DNA of 64,000 nucleotides. Origin: Xanthocytophaga agilis (GTDB lineage Bacteria; Bacteroidota; Bacteroidia; Cytophagales; 172606-1). The notes under the pieces are model-generated. The model did not search any database. It saw nothing but the letters and a program-made list of their open reading frames with translations, and was not told the DNA's origin. This document shows, one piece after another, positions 28,654 to 36,309 of this stretch. How positions within the stretch are numbered: position 1 is the stretch's first letter; the number at the start of each line of letters is the position of its first letter. The position numbers and the translations under genes are program-made. The stretch lies in assembly GCF_030068605.1 (NCBI RefSeq), contig NZ_JASJOU010000001.1, positions 310,001 through 374,000 on the forward strand. Direction: 5' to 3'.

Positions 28654-29307
28654 ATGAAGTTTTTTATTGACACAGCAAATCTGAAAGAGATTCAGGAAGC
28701 TCAGGATCTGGGCGTGTTGGATGGCGTAACCACAAACCCCTCTCTGATGGCCAAAGAGGGTATTACCGGAAAAGAAAATATTCTGAATCACTACCGGGCT
28801 ATCTGCAATATTGTAGATGGAGATGTAAGTGCGGAAGTAATCTCAACAGAGTTTAAAGGAATGGTGGAAGAAGGCGAATTGCTGGCAGCTCTGGACCCAA
28901 AGATCGTTGTGAAAGTGCCGATGATCAAAGATGGCATCAAAGCCATTAAATATTTTTCACAAAAAGGGATCAAAACCAATTGTACACTGGTATTCTCTGC
29001 CGGACAAGCTTTACTGGCAGCCAAAGCAGGAGCTACCTATGTATCTCCGTTTGTAGGCCGTTTGGATGATGTATCTACAGATGGGTTAAAACTGATCGAA
29101 CAGATTCGTCTCATTTATGATAACTACGGATATGCCACTCAGATTCTGGCCGCTTCTGTACGTCACCCTATGCATATTATCAAGTGTGCAGAACTGGGAT
29201 CTGACGTAATGACCGGACCTCTGAGTGCTATTACTGCATTGATGAAACACCCATTGACAGATTCTGGGTTGGAGAAATTCCTGAAGGATATGGCTGGCAA
29301 ATGGTAA
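28654..29307 (+). CDS. tal: Small transaldolase (TalC/FSA-type)
   Basis: Exchanges three-carbon units between sugar phosphates, linking xylulose-5-phosphate to glycolysis. The 217 residues are those of the short transaldolase subfamily: [10 protein letters not shown] start, [17 protein letters not shown], Schiff-base Lys K87 in [25 protein letters not shown] and [11 protein letters not shown]. Residue 61 is Glu (SAEVIST), where fructose-6-phosphate aldolase has Gln, favouring transaldolase activity. It fits the pathway downstream of araBAD. Confidence 0.9.
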   Translation: MKFFIDTANLKEIQEAQDLGVLDGVTTNPSLMAKEGITGKENILNHYRAICNIVDGDVSAEVISTEFKGMVEEGELLAALDPKIVVKVPMIKDGIKAIKYFSQKGIKTNCTLVFSAGQALLAAKAGATYVSPFVGRLDDVSTDGLKLIEQIRLIYDNYGYATQILAASVRHPMHIIKCAELGSDVMTGPLSAITALMKHPLTDSGLEKFLKDMAGKW

Positions 29308-29315
29308 AAATACGC

Positions 29316-29354
29316 CTGTAGTGGATGAAAGATAGACATCCACTACAGATTTTT
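29316..29354 (+). terminator. Terminator after transaldolase
   Basis: CTGTAGTGGATG-N9-CATCCACTACAG (29316-29348) followed by ATTTTTAAT: 12-bp perfect stem with a T-tract, 9 bp after the stop. Confidence 0.8.
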
Positions 29355-29389
29355 AATCACTTATACACCTTTACACCTGTTACACCTGC

Positions 29390-30583
29390 ATGAAAACGTT
29401 CTCTCAGATATTTTTTGCTACCCTCTTGCTGGGTAGTATGGCACTGGTATCCTGTGACCAGAAAAGCAAAACTTCAGAAAATCAAGACTCCGTAAATGTA
29501 ATGGAACAAACCCCGAAAGCCGGAATTCAAAAAGATGCTCCTTTTGGCACATTGCCTGATGGCAAAACTGCCGATCTGTATACCCTCCGCAATGCTTCTG
29601 GTATGGAAGTGAAAATTACCAACTATGGTGGTACTATCGTTTCCTGGACTGCTCCTGACAAGGATGGTAAATATGAAGATATAGTATTGGGATGTGACTC
29701 TCTGGGTGGCTATCTGAAAGGTGTACCGTACTTTGGTGCATTGATTGGACGATATGGCAACCGTATCGGAAAAGGTAAATTTACGTTGGATGGAAAAACC
29801 TACACACTCGCTACTAACAATGGCCCCAATGCATTGCATGGTGGTAAAGTAGGATTCGATAAAGTGTTGTGGGATGCAACTCCAGTAGAAGGAGAGGAGC
29901 CATCATTGAAACTGACCTATGTGAGCAAAGATGGCGAAGAAGGATATCCCGGTACATTGACTACCGAAGTAACCTACCAACTAAAGAATGATAACTCTCT
30001 TCAAATCAGTTACAAAGCTACTACCGATAAACCTACAGTTGTCAACCTGACTAACCATACGTACTTCAACCTGACAGGTGGAGTAAAACGTGATATTCTG
30101 GATCATGAGGTAACGTTGTATGCCGATAAACTGGTACCTGTAGATAAAGGCCTGATTCCTACTGGTGAGTTAAAACCTGTAGCCGGAACTCCTTTTGATT
30201 TCAATACGTCTACCAAAATCGGAGCACGTATCAATGATTCTTCGGATGTGCAGATTAAATATGGTTTAGGATACGACCACTGCTGGGTATTGAAAGAGTC
30301 CAAAGATTCTCTGAAACATGTAGCGACTGTTTACGAACCAACTAGCGGACGTGTACTGGATACATACACTACCGAACCTGCTGTGCAGTTCTACACTGGT
30401 AACTTCCTGGATGGTACCATTACTGGTAAAAATGGTATAGTATACAAACACCGCTATGGTTTCTGTCTCGAAACAGAACACTATCCGGATGCTCCAAACA
30501 AGCCTTCTTTCCCAAGTACAGTGCTTCGTCCCGGAGAAACGTATGCAACTACAACTGTATACAAGTTTTCTACTAAGAAATAA
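29390..30583 (+). CDS. galM: Aldose 1-epimerase (mutarotase), lipoprotein
   Basis: Interconverts alpha and beta anomers of free sugars such as L-arabinose. The 397 residues begin with a lipoprotein signal with Cys in LVSCDQ (about 23), placing it in the periplasm or outer membrane. GalM signatures are clear: GRYGNRIGKGKFTLDGKTY, NGPNALHGG, VNLTNHTYFNL (catalytic His), GYDHCWVL and the catalytic Glu near FCLETEHYPDAPN. Anchoring fits a role on sugars released by the extracytoplasmic GH51 enzymes. It is the last gene of the arabinose locus. Confidence 0.93.
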   Translation: MKTFSQIFFATLLLGSMALVSCDQKSKTSENQDSVNVMEQTPKAGIQKDAPFGTLPDGKTADLYTLRNASGMEVKITNYGGTIVSWTAPDKDGKYEDIVLGCDSLGGYLKGVPYFGALIGRYGNRIGKGKFTLDGKTYTLATNNGPNALHGGKVGFDKVLWDATPVEGEEPSLKLTYVSKDGEEGYPGTLTTEVTYQLKNDNSLQISYKATTDKPTVVNLTNHTYFNLTGGVKRDILDHEVTLYADKLVPVDKGLIPTGELKPVAGTPFDFNTSTKIGARINDSSDVQIKYGLGYDHCWVLKESKDSLKHVATVYEPTSGRVLDTYTTEPAVQFYTGNFLDGTITGKNGIVYKHRYGFCLETEHYPDAPNKPSFPSTVLRPGETYATTTVYKFSTKK

Positions 30584-31020
30584 ACTTTGGCAGAGTTTAA
30601 ACATTCTGCTTTACTAAGGAAATACGCGTAGTTTGGTATATAATCTATATACCAAACTACGCGTATTTTTTATTTATATTTCTCCTACCAATAGTTGCTT
30701 CTATTCCAAAAAATTCTTTCCCTATTGAGGAATTTCTGTCTTCATGAAACTATTTAAAGTCTGGTTTGTTGGTGTACCACATACCTTGTTACTTTTTTGT
30801 CATATTACTAGCTGCTAAAATTAATGCAAAGTGGGAATGGCCTAAACATACATGTAGAAAGTATTGCTGGAAGATGGTAAAAATTATTTTATTGAAATTG
30901 AAGAGTCACTTTATTTGAAAATATTTTAACGAAGAGAAATAACTTTTATTGTTTTTTGCAAGTGTATATAAACTACAGAAGTTTCTTGAGTTGCTTCTGG
31001 TTTCACCACTCTAATTTAGT
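30584..31020. other. Intergenic region after arabinose locus
   Basis: A 437-bp gap. The first 90 bases hold a very strong terminator (30620-30673); the rest is AT-rich with no recognised feature and presumably contains the promoter of the LRR gene at 31021. Confidence 0.6.
30620..30673 (+). terminator. Very strong terminator closing the arabinose locus
   Basis: A 23-bp perfect stem (30620-30642 with 30646-30668), 3-nt loop, and a following T-rich tail. The core TACGCGTAGTTTGG makes it GC-richer than its surroundings. It insulates the sugar locus from the LRR gene. Confidence 0.9.
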
Positions 31021-32931
31021 ATGATTGCATCATTTCCTTCGCTGGCAGCTGCTTTTGCTGCATACCCCAATTGTATTGGGATTCAACTCCATGAATATAT
31101 TTATCATTCCCTTGTTATTGAGTATAGGCTGGCTTTAGCTGGCCCGGACAACATTTATTTTCAGGATATTACTATTCTATCAACTGATCAGGATTTGCTG
31201 GAACAAGAGATAATGAGTCAGAAACATTGGCAGGTACTGGTTTTGTTAATGAGGGGTTCAGTAGGATATCTGACAAGAAGAATAGCCCCTCAGATTGGTG
31301 TATTTAAAAATTTAAAGGAACTGACAATTGAATTTGGCTGTCCGGAATATCCGACCTTTCCTGTGTGTTTGAATGGATTACCTATGCTGGAAAAATTATC
31401 TGTTCAGGAGGTAACCGTAGAGCTTAGTGAACAACTAACTCAAGTAAAGAGCTTTTCCCTAAAAAAGGGTAAGCTATCGCAACTGGAAGAACTCCTGTCT
31501 TTCCTCAACCCGGATGTTCTGACCTATCTGGCTATACAAGAAACAACGCTGACTGAGTTGCCTGAAAGTATTGTCCGGTTTACACAATTGGAAGTGCTGA
31601 ATCTTGGTGAAAACAAAATAAAAGTGCTACCGGAAGGAATTATGCAGATGGAAAAGTTGAAAAAGCTTTCCTTGTATAATTCTCCTCTTCAAAATGTAGG
31701 TGGGGTGAGTGGTGCTGCTGTGCTCAAGTTGATTCAGGAATGTAGCAAACGAAAACTTTCACAGTCTGTAAGGGCAGTGTATCTGAATCTTTTCCAGAAT
31801 AATCTGACCAGTGCGGATAGTATGTCAACAGAGGATTTGCTACATGCACTCAGTTTTGGCTTACTAAATGAAAGGGCAATGCCACTGTTGGAAAAGCGGA
31901 TAACATCACCATTCCAGAAGGGAACAGATCTTTCCAGACAGCAGGTGTCTGTACTCGGAAAAATGAAAGGATATTCTTCAGAAGAAATCATAGAGCAATT
32001 CAAAAGAAACAACATCCAAGCTACCGATAGACTTACCCCACAAACTACCCTGGTGTGTATAGGAGAACAGCTCACACAAAAGCAGACTGAAGAGATTTGT
32101 AAACGAAAACTGCCTATTGCGTTGCCTATTCATGTACGTGATTTTTTACAGAAGCTTGAAGTTCCCTATTTGGTTAAATCAGAGGATTCTGTTCATGAAA
32201 ACCTGTTACGGCTGATTAGCTCCCTGGATGAAGACAATACTAAACTAGCTGCTCAGATCATGTTGGCAGGTGGGATTCCGGAGCCATTGTTGTATCCGGT
32301 TTTGTTGCTGAATGCACTGAGAGGAAAGGGGTATAGTATCCATTTTAAAAAAGTGCTGGAAAAATATCTTCCCCGTGAGCACTATGAGGTGATTAAGAAA
32401 CAACAGAAAGCTGGTTTTTATAAGACTGTAGATGAGTTGTTTAAAAATCCTCTTTTTAGTGCCATAGAAACAGCCAAGGCAGGATTGTCTTTGTTTGCAC
32501 TGGATGAGCGGACCCGAAAGGTGGGTAACAATAATCAAAACTTCTACCGGCAATTTCATTATATCGTTAAACGTTGTTTTGTAGCAGGTGGCGATCCTGC
32601 CCGACTGGCTTATCAGGCACAACTGGAAGGTACTACACTCAATGTCTTGTTTTCAGATGACAGCTTCTTTGGCAAATTTAAACTGCCTGTTGAAATTCTG
32701 GAGTTTAAGCAGATTGAAAAAATCATCTGTGCACAGAGTGTGATAAATGAGGTGGCAACAAATCAGAAAACACTGAAGAAAATGAAAAATCTGAAAGAGC
32801 TAACTCTGTTTCATTTTACTGGCAATAGTAGTAACTACTCAGATGTGGCGTATCTTAAAAAGCTAGAGGAAGATGTGGTTTTGCTCAAACAAAACTTTCC
32901 ACATGTACAGATAACCCTACAGACTTATTAA
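31021..32931 (+). CDS. Leucine-rich-repeat protein with BRCT-like segment, paralog A
   Basis: A 636-residue protein without signal peptide or membrane segment, so probably cytoplasmic. LRR units run from about 95 to 225 (LEVLNLGENKIKVLPEGI, LKKLSLYNSPL). A BRCT-like segment follows at about 305-375 (VSVLGKMKGYSSEEIIEQFKRNN, TTLVCIGEQLTQKQTEEI), then an alpha-helical region (IMLAGGIPEPLLYPVLLLNAL) and a short C-terminal LRR (LKELTLFHFTGN). The same order appears in the 934-residue protein at 36310, including a shared cysteine motif (VKRCFVAGGDP versus IKNCFAGDYF). Function unknown; a scaffold or interaction protein is plausible. The BRCT call is by eye. Confidence 0.7.
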   Translation: MIASFPSLAAAFAAYPNCIGIQLHEYIYHSLVIEYRLALAGPDNIYFQDITILSTDQDLLEQEIMSQKHWQVLVLLMRGSVGYLTRRIAPQIGVFKNLKELTIEFGCPEYPTFPVCLNGLPMLEKLSVQEVTVELSEQLTQVKSFSLKKGKLSQLEELLSFLNPDVLTYLAIQETTLTELPESIVRFTQLEVLNLGENKIKVLPEGIMQMEKLKKLSLYNSPLQNVGGVSGAAVLKLIQECSKRKLSQSVRAVYLNLFQNNLTSADSMSTEDLLHALSFGLLNERAMPLLEKRITSPFQKGTDLSRQQVSVLGKMKGYSSEEIIEQFKRNNIQATDRLTPQTTLVCIGEQLTQKQTEEICKRKLPIALPIHVRDFLQKLEVPYLVKSEDSVHENLLRLISSLDEDNTKLAAQIMLAGGIPEPLLYPVLLLNALRGKGYSIHFKKVLEKYLPREHYEVIKKQQKAGFYKTVDELFKNPLFSAIETAKAGLSLFALDERTRKVGNNNQNFYRQFHYIVKRCFVAGGDPARLAYQAQLEGTTLNVLFSDDSFFGKFKLPVEILEFKQIEKIICAQSVINEVATNQKTLKKMKNLKELTLFHFTGNSSNYSDVAYLKKLEEDVVLLKQNFPHVQITLQTY

Positions 32932-32980
32932 TAAAAGTATACTGACAGAGGGATAGATAACAAGTCTGGAATTTTATCTC

Positions 32981-33029
32981 ATGCGCATAGTTCTATGGAA
33001 TTTTTTGTTTTGACCTGAACTATGCGCAT
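32981..33029. repeat. 13-bp inverted repeat ATGCGCATAGTTC
   Basis: Perfect 13-bp arms (32981-32993 and 33017-33029) with a 23-nt spacer, followed on the plus strand by AATATTTTTT. It could terminate the LRR gene. The TGCGCATA core recurs at 4338 and 58609-58654. Confidence 0.6.
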
Positions 33030-33101
33030 AATATTTTTTGCGGTGAATTCTGATCAAACACCACTCATGCGGTGAATTAAACGCATTGACAGTTTTGCGG
33101 T
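32989..33101. repeat. Degenerate 28-bp tandem repeat array, copy 2
   Basis: Units start at 32989, 33017, 33045 and 33074, with lengths 28, 28, 29 and 28. Each unit ends in GACCT or GCGGT, and the last three begin with GAA. TTTGACCTGAA at 33010-33020 is identical to 58551-58561. Confidence 0.6.
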
Positions 33102-33303
33102 TTATTGATGGCAAAAACTTTTTTGATTCGGATGACTTGAATCTCCTCTTCTAATTGTCTTGTGCTTATAACTATGCACAAGTCTTCTTCATGCTACTAA
33201 CTATGCGCAATAAATCTACTATCAAAGAAAAAAGCTGGCTTACCATCTACAAAATGCTGTCAATATAAAGCCAAATACCTCTGAAAAGCCACTTACTGCC
33301 CTC

Positions 33304-33840
33304 TTACCACTCGAAATCCTGTATCTCTACTGTGGTAGGATTACGCTTGATAACCCTGATTTTTTGATTGAATACATCAATTCTCCATTCTGTATCTTTT
33401 CCGAATTCAGTGATTAGGCGTTTTCCCTCTCCATTTTTCCGGAAACTCCATAATTTGTTAATTTCTTTGGTCTTATTAAACTGACAAACCAATAGTCTAT
33501 CCAAAGTTTCACGTTGATCTATGGATGAGTTGTTCTGTATCTTACTGCTACTATAATTAAACTCAATTCGTTTTCCCTCCTCCACATACGACGATTCAAA
33601 CAGGAAATGGGTAATTTCTTCTTCCTCATGTACTGTGTCAAATAAATACCTGGTTTTGCCGGTGTTGATTTCGTAGACAGCAATATTACTCAATAAGGAG
33701 CGGTCATATTCCTCCTCTTTTTTGCCGCCCATTAAGCCTTTGCTTTTTTTGAGAGGGTTAAGTGAGAAATAAAAAATATTAAGTTTTCGATCGTATTCTT
33801 CTATACTGCGAAAATCGGTATATCCCATTTTAAAACTCAT
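33304..33840 (-). CDS. Hypothetical protein, 178 residues
   Basis: I do not recognise this protein. It is charged and soluble, lacks a signal peptide or membrane segment, and has alternating beta-like stretches (NIAVYEINTGKTRYLFDT, RLLVCQFNKTKEINKLW, WRIDVFNQKIRVIKR) suggesting an all-beta fold such as a partial propeller. The codon pattern looks genuine and the frame is uninterrupted. It stands alone between the aminotransferase and a repeat-rich gap. Confidence 0.6.
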   Translation of the reverse strand: MSFKMGYTDFRSIEEYDRKLNIFYFSLNPLKKSKGLMGGKKEEEYDRSLLSNIAVYEINTGKTRYLFDTVHEEEEITHFLFESSYVEEGKRIEFNYSSSKIQNNSSIDQRETLDRLLVCQFNKTKEINKLWSFRKNGEGKRLITEFGKDTEWRIDVFNQKIRVIKRNPTTVEIQDFEW

Positions 33841-33918
33841 GATTTTTGTACAAGTAGCTAGTTGATTTTTGACAAACTAAACAGTTTTCCTGTTACTAGG
33901 CATATTGCCTGGTTATAA

Positions 33919-33951
33919 ACCTTTATTGATAATAGCCTTATCAATAAAGGT
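33919..33951 (-). terminator. Terminator after aminotransferase
   Basis: A 14-bp perfect stem (ACCTTTATTGATAA with 33938-33951), 5-nt loop, 16 bp beyond the aminotransferase stop. Confidence 0.6.
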
Positions 33952-33966
33952 GTTTCTATTTTGAAT

Positions 33967-35127
33967 TTATATCTTCATCAATCGTTCTACTGCCCGTTCC
34001 AGTGTTTCTTCTTTCTTGGCGTAGCAAAAGCGTAAGAGTTTGTTATCAGTTTTGTTATTATAAAAAACAGATAGAGGAATAGTGGCTACGCCAATTTCTT
34101 TGGTCAGACGAATGGCATAATCGGTGTCAGACTCATCCGTAATATGTCCGTATGATGCCAATACAAAGTAACTGCCTCGGCTAGGCAGTAAAGAGAAGCG
34201 GGTTTGTTGCATCAGGTTCACAAAGAAATCCCGTTTCTGCTGATAGAATTGAGGCAAAGACTCATAGGGCTCTGGATTCCTGAGGTATTCGGCCAGAGCA
34301 ATCTGAAGAGGGGTGAAGGACGAAAACGTCAGGTACTGGTGCACTTTCCGAAACTCGGTTGACAGTTCGCGAGGGGCTATACAATAGCCTAACTTCCATC
34401 CGGTAACATGATAGGTCTTGCCGAAAGAAGAGATTACAAAGCTTCGTTCCCGTAATTCTGCATGTCGTAACACACTCTGATGTTGTTGCCCATCAAAGAT
34501 AATATGCTCATATACTTCATCACTGATCAGATAAATGTTCCTATCTCTCAACAGAATTGCCAGGAATTGCAAATCCTTTTGTGTCAGTGTGGTGCCGGTT
34601 GGGTTGTGTGGTGTATTGATAATAATGGCTCGGGTACGGCTGGTAATGGCATTTTGCAGTTGGGAAAAGTTGATTGAAAAATCATCGGATGACAAGGACA
34701 CAAATACCGGAATCCCTCCGTTAAGTTCAATAGCAGGTACATAACTGTCGTAGCAAGGCTCCAATACAATCACTTCATCGCCCGGACTGACAATGGCACT
34801 GATAGCAGCATACAAGGCTTCTGTACCTCCGGAAGTAACTGTAATTTCGGTATCAGGATTAGGAGCATACCCATACATACGTTCTGTTTTGATGGCAATT
34901 TGTTCCCGTAACTCAATGGTACCCGGCATAGGAGCATATTGATTGTATCCATCCTGCATTGCTTTGGTTACTAGCTGAATAATATCCTGAGAAGCGTTAA
35001 AGTCCGGAAAGCCTTGACCCAGGTTAATGGCCTTATGCTCCTGAGCCAGTTTGGACATAACAGTAAAGATGGTGGTGCCTACATTGGGTAGTTTGGAAGA
35101 GAGTATGTTGGATTGTGTATGGTTCAT
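33967..35127 (-). CDS. PLP aminotransferase, methionine aminotransferase type
   Basis: A fold-type I, class I/II aminotransferase, probably acting on methionine or other hydrophobic or aromatic amino acids (YbdL-like). The start at 35127 (MNHTQSN) gives 386 residues; an ATG at 35151 adds eight. Seen: NLGQGFPDFNASQDI near the start, NQYAPMPGTIELREQIA, NTPHNPTGTTLT, SDEVYEHIIFDG, the PLP Lys in SSFGKTYHVTGWKLGY, and the C-terminal Arg in LLRFCYAKKEETL. It is a single-gene unit. Confidence 0.88.
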   Translation of the reverse strand: MNHTQSNILSSKLPNVGTTIFTVMSKLAQEHKAINLGQGFPDFNASQDIIQLVTKAMQDGYNQYAPMPGTIELREQIAIKTERMYGYAPNPDTEITVTSGGTEALYAAISAIVSPGDEVIVLEPCYDSYVPAIELNGGIPVFVSLSSDDFSINFSQLQNAITSRTRAIIINTPHNPTGTTLTQKDLQFLAILLRDRNIYLISDEVYEHIIFDGQQHQSVLRHAELRERSFVISSFGKTYHVTGWKLGYCIAPRELSTEFRKVHQYLTFSSFTPLQIALAEYLRNPEPYESLPQFYQQKRDFFVNLMQQTRFSLLPSRGSYFVLASYGHITDESDTDYAIRLTKEIGVATIPLSVFYNNKTDNKLLRFCYAKKEETLERAVERLMKI

Positions 35128-35414
35128 CAGAAATGAAAAGTTAGTACACAAAAATAATGGTATTTAGCAGATTGTATATAGGCTTATGTTTTCTATAATT
35201 GAATAAGTGGAACGCATCAAATGACCTTCTTTTTATAGATTTGGTAAAAGCTTTCATCTTTGCCTCCTGTAAGTACAAGAATCCATAAAAAGCAATATAC
35301 TTCAACATTCCTCTATATTTCTCCCGAAGGTGTAAAAGTTGTTTTTTAATCTCACTCCATTCTGTTTTAAGTTTTTTATATATTTTCACAAGTTTTAGTA
35401 ATGTGGGGATAGTT

Positions 35415-36044
35415 TTACCGTTTTGTAAACTTATCAATCCAGTATTTTGCTCTCGCAGTATCCAGTAATCCATGAGGTTCTGGGTAATTTTCCTCAAGAA
35501 TACTGATAACAGTATTTCCACAGGGATCAGTTTTTATTCCAGGATACTTTTTTTCTAATGAATCTAATCGTTCTCGATTGATCTGCTTTAATTTTTCAGT
35601 AGGTAGAGAATCTGTTCTAACATAAAATAATGGATCTATATAATTATTGATAAGCACCAGTTTTACATCCACTAATTCATTCACATTTTTGGAATAAATA
35701 TCTTCTTCTTGGGCTAAAATTAATTTTTGAGGGATTTCTTTAAAAAAGAGAACCTTTCGTCTAGTAACGCCATTTCTAGGTAAATGATATGAATAATAAC
35801 ATATCAGGTAAGAATATGAGTTTTTTTTATTAGAGTGTTGCCAGAATTCATTGACGAGTAGCTGCGCCTCAAATGAATCCTTGGATTTTCTAACGGTAGA
35901 GTCCAGATTCAATTCATCCACAGACATAAAATGTAGACTTTTGCGAGAAGAGTCTGTTTCTGCAATGATTTTATCCAGACTATTGGAGGAAGTACAAGAT
36001 GAGAATATTAGTAGAATTATACTTACTGATAGGAATGGTTTCAT
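35415..36044 (-). CDS. Hypothetical lipoprotein
   Basis: A 209-residue predicted lipoprotein with a short signal and lipobox Cys in IFSSCTSS (about 17). The mature part is hydrophilic and has no family I recognise. Notable stretches are YLICYYSYHLPRNGV and DPCGNTVISILEENYPEPHG. It stands between the aminotransferase and the large LRR gene. Confidence 0.6.
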   Translation of the reverse strand: MKPFLSVSIILLIFSSCTSSNSLDKIIAETDSSRKSLHFMSVDELNLDSTVRKSKDSFEAQLLVNEFWQHSNKKNSYSYLICYYSYHLPRNGVTRRKVLFFKEIPQKLILAQEEDIYSKNVNELVDVKLVLINNYIDPLFYVRTDSLPTEKLKQINRERLDSLEKKYPGIKTDPCGNTVISILEENYPEPHGLLDTARAKYWIDKFTKR

Positions 36045-36262
36045 TGATGCAAAAGAATAATCTGATCAGATAGACGTTGTGTTAGATATATACGATTCAG
36101 AGTTATAAAATTTTCCATAAATTTTTTTGGGAGTTTTAAATCTCAAGAATCAATGTTGATATCTGCTTTCATTGTATCTGATTATCCTATAGGTATTTAT
36201 AGAACAGAATAAGTTATCTGTTTAAACCAACAAAAATCAGTTTGAGCAAATATATTTCTGAC

Positions 36263-36301
36263 AGAAGCCAGACATGTTGTTTCTACGTTTGTCTGGCTTC
36301 T
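36263..36301 (-). terminator. Terminator after LRR paralog B
   Basis: AGAAGCCAGACA with TGTCTGGCTTCT, 12-bp perfect arms and a 15-nt loop, just beyond the stop at 36310. The T-tract on the minus strand is weak. Confidence 0.6.
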
Positions 36302-36309
36302 TCTCTTTC

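Larger units (their letters stand above)
32932..33303. other. Convergent intergenic region with repeats
   Basis: This 372-bp gap between convergent genes holds a 13-bp inverted repeat (32981-33029), a 28-bp periodic array (32989-33101), a CTTGTGC/GCACAAG pair near 33161-33184 and two further AACTATGC words. No coding sequence is seen. Confidence 0.6.

Noticed and set aside
35141-35521. Minus-strand open frame of 126 codons
   Set aside because: Its first 106 bases overlap the lipoprotein gene in another frame, and its composition (Lys, Phe and Tyr rich) looks like translated AT-rich DNA. A shorter gene within 35141-35400 cannot be excluded.
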